Part shown: positions 54,097-62,790 of the stretch, one piece after another | Layout: every line of letters starts with the position of its first letter | Position numbering within the stretch: position 1 is the stretch's first letter | Assembly (NCBI RefSeq): GCF_009870125.1 | Contig: NC_046680.1 | Coordinates: 13,969,501-14,033,500 of the forward strand | Reading direction: 5' to 3' | DNA: 64,000 nucleotides | Origin: Drosophila pseudoobscura | Lineage: Eukaryota > Arthropoda > Insecta > Diptera > Drosophilidae | Position numbers and translations under genes: made by a program | The notes under the pieces: generated by a model | The model's input: the letters and a program-made list of their open reading frames with translations, nothing else | Databases searched by the model: none | Told to the model about the DNA's origin: nothing

Positions 54097-54203
54097 ACAA
54101 CGATACACATTCCCCCAAACGGGAACGAACAGTTGCGTTACTCTGTGCCACTCGGAAACGCAACAATATAAAAGTTATGATTTTAGCCACTACCGTTTGA
54201 CGT

Positions 54204-54962
54204 CTATCGGGAGAAGGGGTGCACTTGGTTGGCCGCCTTGATGTTGGTCTTGACGGCCGAGGGAGCCTTGCCCAGCTGCTGCTGCACGTTGCCGGGACTC
54301 ATGGCGGGCCCGCCCATGGGCGAGGAGGCGCGAATCGAGGGCGGCACCATCATGCCAGGCCCCGGGCCGTAATTCGTCATCTTCAGACCCTTGCCCATGC
54401 CCACCGCGGCAACGAGGAGCTGAGTGTCGGCCATACTGCTGGTTTGCTGGATGCCGGTGCGCGAGGAGGACTCAATCTCCCACTCCTCGCGCGCCTTGCT
54501 GACCATATCCAGGACGTGGGAGACAACCTTGTTGTACTGGGTGACCTGTTTCATGGCCGCATCGTTGGTGAGATTGGCGGCTTTCTGCTCGTTCGCCTGC
54601 ATCTTCTGCTCGGTAAGCGGATCGGGCCGCGTTCGCAGATAGTCCGGCACAATGTCGTGGGAGAAGACCGGCACGCGTCCCTCGGTGATATTTATTAACG
54701 TCTCGTCGCGATCCATCGACACCAGTAGCGGCAGGACAGTTCGGTTCCTTAGCGGTGGACACTGCTCTTTGGCCAGGATCTTCGTTAGCCCCGTCAAATG
54801 ACTGGAAATGATGGCAAAATTGTCCAGAAATGTTGGCCAGTTGATTGTCTCGTATTCCATCTCCAGTTTCTGGATCATGGCCAGCACCGCCAGCTTCAAG
54901 TCGTTCAGGCGCTGCAGGACGGCGTCCAGCGTCATCTCAAAGTGCTTTTCCTCGCGCTGCAT
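54204..54962 (-). CDS. MED8: Mediator complex subunit 8
   Basis: Single uninterrupted minus-strand frame of 252 residues. It starts at ATG 54,962 (MQREEKHFEMTLDAV), the conserved MED8 N-terminus. An upstream in-frame ATG at 54,995 would add 11 residues (MQLNLFNIKTE) but is not needed. MED8 belongs to the head module of Mediator, which links activators to RNA polymerase II; its N-terminal helices pack against the MED18/MED20 region. Family hallmarks seen here are the helix LNDLKLAVLAMIQKLE, the NWPTFLDNFAIISSHL block, LVSMDRDE, and VPDYLRTRPDP around residues 121-131. The C-terminal part is Gly/Pro/Met-rich and ends HPFSR. It is divergent from the RS-protein gene and convergent with tapas. Confidence 0.95.
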   Translation of the reverse strand: MQREEKHFEMTLDAVLQRLNDLKLAVLAMIQKLEMEYETINWPTFLDNFAIISSHLTGLTKILAKEQCPPLRNRTVLPLLVSMDRDETLINITEGRVPVFSHDIVPDYLRTRPDPLTEQKMQANEQKAANLTNDAAMKQVTQYNKVVSHVLDMVSKAREEWEIESSSRTGIQQTSSMADTQLLVAAVGMGKGLKMTNYGPGPGMMVPPSIRASSPMGGPAMSPGNVQQQLGKAPSAVKTNIKAANQVHPFSR

Positions 54963-55023
54963 TTCCGTTTTTATATTAAACAAATTTAATTGCAAAATTG
55001 AATATTTTTACTGCAACACACGC

Positions 55024-55034
55024 TAGTGTGACCA
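55024..55034 (-). promoter_or_regulatory. Ohler motif 1 (M1BP site) of the MED8 promoter
   Basis: On the minus strand TGGTCACACTA matches YGGTCACACTR perfectly, 62 bp upstream of the MED8 start codon. This element sets the start site of many constitutive fly genes, so MED8 likely has a short 5' UTR. Confidence 0.75.
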
Positions 55035-56092
55035 TGTGAGGACGAGAACAGCTGTTGAAGTTGTGGGCATTCTGGGTATTTTCTCACTCGCGCCATACGG
55101 TCTGACAAACATGGCCGCCGTGGTGGTCCAAGAAAAAAACTGAACGCCGTGTTTTTTCATTTGCAACTAAAACCACACGAGAACTCTTTAAGCGTGCCCG
55201 CAAAACGTATAACAATGTAAGCAATTTAGTCTAGTGACTGTTACTATCGTTTTACACAATCGCTGATGCCTACAAACGGTACTTCGCAACGGATAAATTT
55301 TTTTTGCTGTCGTCGAGTGTCTCGTACTCTCTCTCTCTCTCGCTCTCACTCGTTCGCTGTTGCTGACAAAGCAAACCATACGTGACGGGGTGTGTACATG
55401 TGTGTGTTGTTTGTGTGTGCAAGCTGGCCAGAAGCTGAAAAGTGAAAATTTGTTTGTATGCGTGGATGACACGATCAAAAGCCGGTCGGTGCTCCCGATC
55501 CTCCAGCACTCTCGGTCCTGCTACATTAACTTGCCCTACATGCATTCGTCGTCCTACGCCCCTGCTGGCCATGCGCTTGGCCCGACGCGCCGCGGCATGG
55601 GTTGAAGTTGATCGCGTATCGTCCCGTCCCCGCGATCGCTGACTCTCCCGTGGCTTGGAATATTCGTCCGGCAGCCGGAAAGTGTACGGGAATTCGGGCA
55701 TTCTCTGAGTTTTCAGCCCAACGCCTCTGGCAGCTGACCCCCGCGCACGCGTTCGTGTTCGTGCTTGCACACCGGTCGTGTTGTACTCTCTCTCTCTCTC
55801 TGCAGTTTCTCTCTCTCTTCTCTACTTCCTTGTTGATATTGTTGTTGTACGCCATTTCTAATGCCTCTCTTTCATGTTTTTTTATAATATAAATTGTAAT
55901 ATATTTGCAGCTTTTTGTGTATGTTTTCTGAATAAGTATCATGCCAAAATGAAATGGTAAAGTGTTGCCGCGTTCGCATAATCGATTACGAATAAATACA
56001 TATATACTCTATACATACATAAATACGTGCGCGATTGTTGATAGAAAAAAGAGAGCTAGAGCGATATCGAAATCGAAGCGATTCAGCCCGCG
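55035..56092 (+). other. shared MED8/RS-gene promoter and probable 5' UTR intron of the RS gene
   Basis: Probably holds the RS-gene start near 55,070-55,200. A good acceptor, ATATTTGCAG, ends at 55,910, so the leader is likely spliced. CT microsatellites occur at 55,327-55,346 and 55,785-55,812. A GC-rich patch (55,440-55,760) carries a minus-strand open frame (55,270-55,770, 166 codons) whose part MPEFPYTFRLPDEYSKPRES looks protein-like with GC-rich third positions. I do not recognise it and cannot claim a nested gene. Confidence 0.35.
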
Positions 56093-58331
56093 ATGGCGTC
56101 GCGCAGGCGCGCCGATTTGAATCCCAAACTGCACATGGACAGGCAGCCGACAGCTGCCCGCATAACAGGTACCTCCCAATCCAAATAATCACCACCCCTC
56201 TCAAACAGACAGAGAGTCTGTTAATCCGGGGATGTGTTATCCCTCTGTTATGAAGGGGCCCTAAAACGGCGCCATAAAGAAGGGATGCGATTCTCACTAA
56301 AGAGAACGGATCGACTGAACCTCACGAAAACCATTTTTAAACCGCCTACCCACCCACTCACCGTTTCAGATCCCTCTCTGCCCGCCGGCAAGCGACGCGA
56401 GATCGACAACGTCATGAAGAAGGCTCGGGCCAACACAACCAACGACTACTGGGACAAGAAGCTGATCGAGGCCGAGGAGAAAGACCCCAATCGCTGGCGT
56501 CATACCGGCTACAAGAAAATGTACATCCAGGGCGAGAGCAGCTCCGGGGACAGTGATCGCGAGCCGCACGGCGGGCCGCGCCCCGGGGAGGGAGCACCAC
56601 CCCCCTATGGCCGCTATCCACCCGGAGGAGCCCCGCAAGGTCCACCGCCGCGCTTTGGCCGATCCCGCTCGCCCCATTCGCGCAGCCGTTCCGGATTACG
56701 CAAGTCGCCGCCGCTGTCGCCACCACCGCGTCGTCGTTCTCCGCTGCCGCCCATGCACGGCATGGATCGTCGCGGCGGCCCGCGATCCCCTCCCATGCCG
56801 CGCTCTCCCAACCATGATACCATGATGCGTCGTCCCGGCAATGGCCACGGTCGGCCCCGTTCCCCACCCGAACCGAGCTCCGGCTCCTCGTCCTTGCGCC
56901 GCAAGCCAAACGCGTCGCGTTCTCCCTTGGGCCGTCGCCGCTCACCACCGTTGCCTCCTCCATCGTCGGCGGGACTGGACAAGCGCAGTTCGGGACACAT
57001 TCTACCGCGTTCTAAGCGTCCCCCCTCGCCACCGCCAAGGGTAAGTCATGTCATTCATCAATCGATTCCAATTCTTAATCTGTATTCTCTCTGCAGCACT
57101 CGATGCGTTCGCGTTCCAACAGCTCAATGAGCAGCAGCTCCGACGATTCCTGCTCCCTCTGCTCGCCCAGTCATCGCCATAGATCTCGGTAAGCATTCCT
57201 CCCGGCCTTATGTTTCCATTGATACTCAAACTTGATCTTCTCCCCCGTACAGATCCCGCGGTCCGCGCTCCCCTCCGCCAAAGCCGCGTGGGCATTATCG
57301 TGCCGGGGGTCCGCCACTCCCGCCGCCGGATACACATGGCCGCGTCCATGGTCGTCCCAGCAGTCCACCGCCGGTGCGTGGAAGCGGCTCGGTGTCCGCA
57401 ATCGACAAGTATCGGGACGCCAAAATGCGTCACCTCGCACACGAACGCGGCGCCACGTCGGAGGCGCACATGAAAGTCGCTCGCTCGTCGCGTCACTCAC
57501 CGCCGCCGGAAGATCCGCGTCTCAAGCACCGTCCGCCAGAGCCACCAGAGCCGGCAGCGACGGCTGCTGCGGCCTCAGCTCCACAGGCCAAGAAGAAGAA
57601 AAAGGAGAAGGAGGTAAGTTTCGGAGTAGCTCGTACGAATCACGATCACATCCAATCATTGAATTACTCTGTTTATAGCAGGTGAGGCCACGCATCAAGA
57701 TCGAGGGTGAGAAACGTAAAAAGCCAGGGGCGCCCAGTGGCAGTGGAGGGAATGCAAACTCCTCGTCCGGTTCAGACGATTCGGGTGACTCGGACAGCGA
57801 TGAGGTGCCGTCGCTGCCCACGTTCTCGGCCACAACGCGGCTGACGCTCTCGGAGCGCTTCGGGAAAATGGCCCAGTGGAGCATCGATCGCAGTAACATG
57901 GAGAACATGCGCATCACCAAAGATTCCGCGGGTGGTGCTCTTAAAGTGATGATTGAAGAGGGTCTCGAATCGCCGCCGCGTCGCTATTCGTATTCGCCTG
58001 CGCCGGCCGGACACTTTCCGGAGGAGTTGGCGACCACAGCACCGTCGGGTATGCTGTCGTGGGACGATGTGCGCGTCCGTTACGAGTACTACAAGAGTCG
58101 TGGCTACTTAAGGGATTTGGATCTGAAGGTAAATGGAGTGTCCATACTCTCTAAAGCAGAAACTAAAGATCCCTTTCCTTCTCTCTTGCGCAGGACTACA
58201 TCAAATGGGAGGAATGGTGGTATAAATATCAGGAGTGGCTGAAGCAGGAGCGCTACTATGAGTACTGGGATCGTAGCCAGCAATTGCGACGACGGCGCAA
58301 GAAGTTACCGGTCACTCAGCGTCTCAACTGA
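56093..58331 (+). CDS. RS/proline-rich nuclear protein, probable RNA-processing factor
   Basis: Six coding exons in phase: 56,093-56,168; 56,370-57,040; 57,097-57,188; 57,253-57,613; 57,682-58,128; 58,194-58,331, giving 594 residues. The N-terminus MASRRRADLNPKLHMD leads to a conserved-looking block, DYWDKKLIEAEEKDPNRWRH then TGYKKMYIQGESSSGDSD. This resembles, from memory, the W-KK...RW-HxGY-KY motif of NKAPD1-like proteins. Residues ~170-420 are low complexity with RSRSPH, PPRRRSP and similar RS/SP repeats, then a lysine run (AKKKKKEKE). The C-terminus is again ordered, with TLSERFGKMAQWSIDRSN, YEYYKSRGYLRDLDLKDYIK and WEEWWYKYQEWLKQERYYEY, ending PVTQRLN. RS-rich proteins of this type act in nuclear speckles on splicing, but no RRM or other catalytic domain is present. 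Internal ATG at 56,234 is intronic and not used. No firm gene name. Confidence 0.88.
57676..57681 (+). other. NAGNAG tandem splice acceptor
   Basis: TAGCAG precedes exon 5 of the RS gene. Use of the first AG would add one glutamine (CAG) before GTGAGGCCA; use of the second gives the 594-residue form. Both keep the frame. Confidence 0.6.
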
Positions 58332-58734
58332 GAAACGCCCCCGTGGGCATCCGTACCGCAGTGTCCCAATCCTGTAGCTCTTCCCATCATCCTCCCCCAA
58401 TTTGATCCCCCTCGCTAACCAATTTATCCATTTATCATTTGAACTGAACCTTTATTTTGCTTTCTCCCTTACTTTTAATCTTACTTCATTTTTCCCAATC
58501 AATTCCCCCCGCCTTTTTCCCCCTTTTTTGTACATTGAAAATGTACGGAAATGCATTTGTCAGCTCATGTATTTGATAACTAAACAATATGCATATACCA
58601 TGCGATCCGAGCGCCAATTGCGGATGCTTATAAGGATTACATTAACACTGAAGATTGTAAGTTGTGTGGGGACTGTGCGTCCGGCCGCCGACGTGGTGCG
58701 GCACAGATCCCGAGAGGCAAATGTAAACGATTTA

Positions 58735-58740
58735 AATAAA
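58735..58740 (+). terminator. polyadenylation signal, RS-protein gene
   Basis: AATAAA about 400 bp after the stop codon, the first good signal downstream. Confidence 0.5.
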
Positions 58741-59432
58741 CCAATTAAAAACGGATGAATTTTACCGAATGTGCTCTCGATTTGGATTTCGATCGGATTT
58801 CAGGTTACACCGCACACTAATCCAGGAGCATGCTAATTTCTGCTGGCTGGTGTTGGCGACATTAGGCTCACTATCGCCACAGGTGGCCCAGTCACAGGTG
58901 GTTGAGTCATCTACGCTTTGGAAGCGGCTCGGCTAGTGATTATCGTAAGTACCAGCGGAAGTTTCGGGTACCTGTATCGCCTGTGTTGACACTGGTCCAC
59001 CATTCCATTCGTAAATAATAATTAAAACTGTCAAGTAAAAAGTGGAAGTAGAAAGCCGTTTACTGCTGGTGTTATCGGAAATATGGAATTTATCCTATTT
59101 TTATATAAATTAGACACCAGATATTGAAAATAACAATACAAATGAGAGAGGGGAGAGATGAAGGTTACCTAAAAGACTTGAGAGAAGGCAAATAGTAAGG
59201 TGGCTTGACTTTTGCACTTTCGAACACAAATTTTGAATTAAAAACAGGAAAAAAGCGCCTTTAGCACACCCAAATATGTACCTACACATTTGTTTATATG
59301 TACATTTGAATAAAAATATCTATATTCAATTTTATATTAACCCAAAAGAAAGCTGAAATTCATATTAAATTTAATTCTGGTTTGAAAGAAATTGGGGATA
59401 GAAGTAGACAGGAAACAGAAAACAGGTCCCAG
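58741..59432 (+). other. intergenic stretch with a possible gene relic
   Basis: Mostly AT-rich. After an acceptor-like GGATTTCAG ending at 58,803, one frame reads TLIQEHANFCWLVLATLGSL then SPQVAQSQVVESS, reminiscent of a secretory signal. It has no in-frame ATG and stops at TAG. It could be a worn exon of the gene whose later exons lie at 59,433-59,784. Otherwise nothing recognisable. Confidence 0.2.
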
Positions 59433-59784
59433 GAATGTGCTTCTGGCAGGAATTGGCAGCCACTGTCTGTCCTTCTGCGACCTATAGCCATGATGTCGCT
59501 GGTGTATCGCTGAGGCAACGATGTGGCTTACCGTCTGATGTAGCAGGGACCAGTGAACAACGGCGGAATTGTTGGTTCACGCCCACGGGAAATAATGTGA
59601 GCAACCAAATTCATACGCCGAATCAAACATTGGCCTCCAGCTTCGAGATTGGTAAGTGAATCAGTCTATAATTTTGTATATATTTTAAAATATTTCTTCC
59701 TTCACAGAGGACTTATGTACCCTAAGACAGAGAGAATCATCTCCCAGCAGAACAGAAGCGCCTAAGAAGTCATCCTGGCCATAG
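59433..59784 (+). pseudogene. left-arm copy of a two-exon gene end (partial gene or relic)
   Basis: A candidate exon 59,433-59,651 (after GGTCCCAG) reads in one frame through RQRCGLPSDVAGTSEQRRNC and ASSFEI to a donor, GTAAGTG. The next exon, 59,708-59,784 (after TTCCTTCACAG), adds EDLCTLRQRESSPSRTEAPK and KSSWP-stop. From the donor onward the sequence is repeated, inverted, at 61,486-61,618, so this is one copy of a duplicated gene end. The segment upstream of the donor is mostly unlike the right copy. A start codon with promoter is not evident. Expression may depend on the inverted repeat. Confidence 0.3.
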
Positions 59785-59959
59785 ACAGCAAGGACTTTGA
59801 CTACGAGAACCAAGGGAGGAGCTACGCAGGCTACTAGACTCTAGAAATATCTCCTTGCTGTTATATATAAGGATATACGCATTCATTTAGATAGTAGATA
59901 CAAAAATGTTTCCCACTTGTTAATTTTGTATACTAAGCTAAGTTTTAATGAATAAAACT

Positions 59960-60470
59960 ATCCTATCTTATCATCCTTGATGTATCCTTTATCGGGAAAA
60001 CTATCCCGACCACAAAAAGGCGCGGCACGTCCAGATCGGTGACCAATTAGCGGAGAAAACTAAACATTTTTGATTGGGGAAAATGTCCTTGATCCTTGAT
60101 AAGGACTCCATAAAATCAGGGACATTTATCCGATCCCAGGAAGACGTCGCACGTCCTGATCGGGCCAAAAGTAACCAAGAAAACTAAGTAGGTATGGTTG
60201 GGACTGTTGGAGTCCTTACCGGAGGATCATCCTTGATCCTTGATCATTGGTCCTTGATAAGGACTCCGTCAACTCAGGAACATTTTTCCGAGCACAGGAA
60301 GCCGCTGCACGCTCAGATCGGCCCATTAAAAGCGGAGAAAATGAATATTTTTGATCCTTGATATCCTTTGTCCTTGAAAAGGACTTCATAAAATCAGGGA
60401 CATTTTGCCGATCACAGGAAGTCGTCGCACGCCAAAATTGGCCGGCACATAACGGAGATAGCTAAGCTGG
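59960..60470 (+). repeat. tandem ~120-bp units in the left arm (four copies)
   Basis: The GCACG landmark of each unit falls at 60,025, 60,149, 60,307 and 60,427 (spacings 124, 158, 120). Each unit contains AAGGACTYCATAAAATCAGG, then GACATTT, CAGGAAG and a GATCGG/AGCGGAGAAAA end. The 158 spacing contains a short extra CCTTGATCCTTGATCATTGG segment. Confidence 0.8.
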
Positions 60471-60530
60471 ATTGTAAAAAGAAAACCTCGCGTCAAATGG
60501 CTGAAATACCAGGCGAACAGAAATCAGCAG

Positions 60531-60600
60531 CAAGCAACTGTAGCAATTGCCAAAAAATGTCGCAGCATACTTTAGGGGGCTTAAAAACATGATCGACCTT
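60531..60600. other. predicted terminal loop of the hairpin
   Basis: Seventy nucleotides between the perfectly pairing innermost arms, not complementary to each other. Short enough to let a transcript fold efficiently. Confidence 0.65.
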
Positions 60601-60714
60601 CTGCTGATTTCTGTTCGCCTGGTATTTCAGCCATTTGACGCGGGGTTTTTTCGTTGTACGGTGGCGCCCTATCGGTGATTTCTTGAACTACATTTTCAAA
60701 AATAACAAATTACA

Positions 60715-61260
60715 AACCAGTTTTGTTTCTCCGCTATTTGTCGGCCGATTTTGGCGTGCGACGACTTCCTGTGATCGGCAAAATGTCCCTGATTTTATGA
60801 AGTCCTTTTCAAGGACAAAGGATATCAAGGATCAAAAATATTCATTTTCTCCGCTTTTAATGGGCCGATCTGAGCGTGCAGCGGCTTCCTGTGTTCGGAA
60901 AAATGTTCCTGATTTGAGGGAGTCCTTATCAAGGACCAATGATCAAGGATATTTTGTCCAGACATATATATCTTGTTTTCTCCTTTATTTGTGGTCCGAT
61001 CGGGACGTTCGACAGCTTCCTGTCTTCGGAAAATTTCCTTGATCCTCCGGTAAGGACTCCAACAGTCCCAACCATACCTACTTAGTTTTCTTGGTTACTT
61101 TTGGCCCGATCAGGACGTGCGACGTCTTCCTGGGATCGGATAAATGTCCCTGATTTTATGGAGTCCTTATCAAGGATTAAGGACATTTTCCCAAATCAAA
61201 ATTTTTTAGTTTTCTCCGCTATTTGGTCACCGATTTGGACGTGCCGCGCCTTTTTGTAGT
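60715..61260 (-). repeat. tandem ~120-bp units in the right arm (five copies)
   Basis: The CGTGC/CGTTC landmarks are at 60,755, 60,875, 61,006, 61,116 and 61,240 (spacings 120, 131, 110, 124). The unit around 61,006 has no partner in the left arm and is the most diverged (CGTTC, TTTATTTGTGG), showing gain or loss of a unit after the inversion. Confidence 0.8.
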
Positions 61261-61505
61261 CGGGATAGTTTTCCCGATAAAGGATACATCAAGGATGATA
61301 AGATAGGATAGTTTTATTCATTAAAACTTAGCTTAGTATAACAAAATTAACAAGTGGGAAACATTTTTGTATCTACTATCTAAATGAATGCGTACATCCT
61401 TAAATCTAACAGCAAGGAGATATATCTAGAGTCTAGTAGCCCGCGTAGTTCGTCCCTTGGTTCTCGTAGTCAAAGTCCTTGCTGTCTATGGCCAGGATGA
61501 CTTCC

Positions 61506-62095
61506 TAGGCGCTTCTGTTCTGCTGGGAGATGATTCTGTCTGTCTTAGGGTACATAAGTCCTCTGTGAAGGAAGAAATATTTTAAAATATATACAAATTT
61601 ATATACTGATTCACTTACGAATCTGGAAGCTGAAGTGGCCCTGTGCACAGGAGCAGGCCCCGGTCAGGCGCCTGGAGTCGACAGTCATCATCGATCGCAC
61701 ACTCGCTCATATGAACCGGAAGACGCTCGTGATAAACGGTGGTGCGCATATAGGCGTCCGCGGGCACGCAAGAGTCATTCCTTGCCGCCGAAGGGGCACC
61801 TGCTAAAATAAAAGGAAGAGTTAAATAAAGTAAATAAAGTGAATAAATAATAACTTAATAACTTTACCAGACGGGGTAAGAGGAAGGATCGCGGCAAAGC
61901 AGTTTGTGTCCAGAGAGAGTCTCGGCCAATAGAGCTGGAGGGAATACAAAAATAAAAGAAGAATAACCAAGAAAAAAAAGTCAATGGAAAAGATGAATAG
62001 GGGGGGAAACAAGGATAACTTACCAGGTCAAAGCCGACAAATAAAGTACGCGATGCACGCGATCGTAGATGTAGGATCGATCCAGCACCATACAA
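61506..62095 (-). CDS. small four-exon gene or relic overlapping the right hairpin arm
   Basis: Four exons with canonical short fly introns can be joined in phase on the minus strand: 62,095-62,024; 61,934-61,868; 61,799-61,619; 61,563-61,506 (TAG at 61,508-61,506). This gives 125 residues including RNDSCVPADAYMRTTVYHER and LPVHMSECAIDDDC. Introns are 89, 68 and 55 bp with GTAAGT/GTAAAG donors; the second acceptor is another NAGNAG. The last intron and exon lie in the inverted repeat. Oddities: late in exon 3 another frame reads RRLTGACSCAQGHFSFQI and joins the last exon as QDLCTLRQTESSPSR...SSWP-stop, as in the left copy, suggesting a one-base frameshift. Upstream, a longer frame from ATG 62,169 (MDKRREALTFRVLQRSRDFP) enters exon 1 in yet another phase. 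Cys-rich and possibly secreted ancestrally; family unknown. It may be a pseudogene that still splices. Confidence 0.35.
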
Positions 62096-62564
62096 ACGGG
62101 TAAGAGAGCGGGAAAATCTCGAGAGCGCTGCAGGACACGAAAGGTTAAAGCCTCGCGCCGCTTATCCATGGAAATATATACTGAAATATGCTCCTAGAAG
62201 AAATCAACAATTCGTAATCTCTCTTGAGAGCAGGCTCCCATGTTCGGCTGGCTTATGATGACGCACTCTAGAGCCGAAGACCCTGCGATCTAATCCAGAA
62301 AGTTCGTTTGCGCCATATTCGGTACATGTAGATCCGTATCTATGTAAGGTTAGTGGTCAAACTCACATTTGACAGCAGCAACCTAGGAGGAACATTTCAC
62401 CAGAGAATTAGAAAATCGGTTTTTTCGTTTTTTGGGTAACCTGGTAGCCTTTTCCCTGCTCCCCAGCTGCCTGTCAAAACGCCGCTACGAGGCTCGAAGC
62501 AGTTCGAAAATCATTCCTATTTCTATCTTTGTGTCGAGCACATGTTCCAGTCAAAACAAAAAAA

Positions 62565-62754
62565 GTGAGTTCTGATAGAAAAATTTTAAAATTATTTGAG
62601 AAAGTTTTGTGAAATTTTTTACGGAAATTAGGCACAACAATTTAATAAATTTTTGAGAAAGTTTTGTCAAATATTTTACGGAGAAATTATACAAATTTGT
62701 TACTTTTACTTCAAGTTAATTTTATTTGTTTTTTTTTTGTTTTTTGTTTTGCAG
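62565..62754 (+). other. probable 5' UTR intron of the secreted-protein gene
   Basis: A donor, AAAGTGAGT, at 62,565 and a strong acceptor, TTTTGCAG (ending 62,754), preceded by a T-rich tract, fit a 190-bp leader intron. The start codon is 36 nt downstream. The transcript start would then be near 62,480-62,550. Confidence 0.45.
62596..62689 (+). repeat. short tandem duplication in a 5' UTR intron
   Basis: TTGAGAAAGTTTTGT...TTTTACGG...AAATTA occurs twice (62,596-62,630 and 62,653-62,689), about 57 bp apart, inside the intron upstream of the secreted-protein gene. Confidence 0.75.
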
Positions 62755-62790
62755 AGCTGCCTTTAATCAATAACAATCGATTCTTTAATA

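Larger units (their letters stand above)
59652..61618. repeat. large inverted repeat, candidate hairpin-RNA (hpRNA) endo-siRNA locus
   Basis: The left arm (59,652-60,530) and right arm (60,601-61,618) are reverse complements over most of their length, closing on a 70-nt loop. The innermost ~40 bp (60,491-60,530 against 60,601-60,640) pair perfectly. Outer landmarks also match in reverse: the splice donor and intron, the last-exon sequence, and AATAAAACTATCC at about 59,952 and its complement near 61,310. The right arm is about 140 bp longer because of one extra tandem unit and a ~55-bp insertion near the loop. Each arm includes tandem ~120-bp units. Drosophila hpRNA loci have just this form: long inverted, often tandemly repeated arms whose transcript is cut by Dicer-2 into 21-nt siRNAs loaded on AGO2. 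Transcription of this copy is inferred, not shown. Confidence 0.75.

Noticed and set aside
58402..58758. 118-codon frame after the RS-protein gene
   Set aside because: Lies in the 3' UTR before the AATAAA signal; translation is not protein-like.
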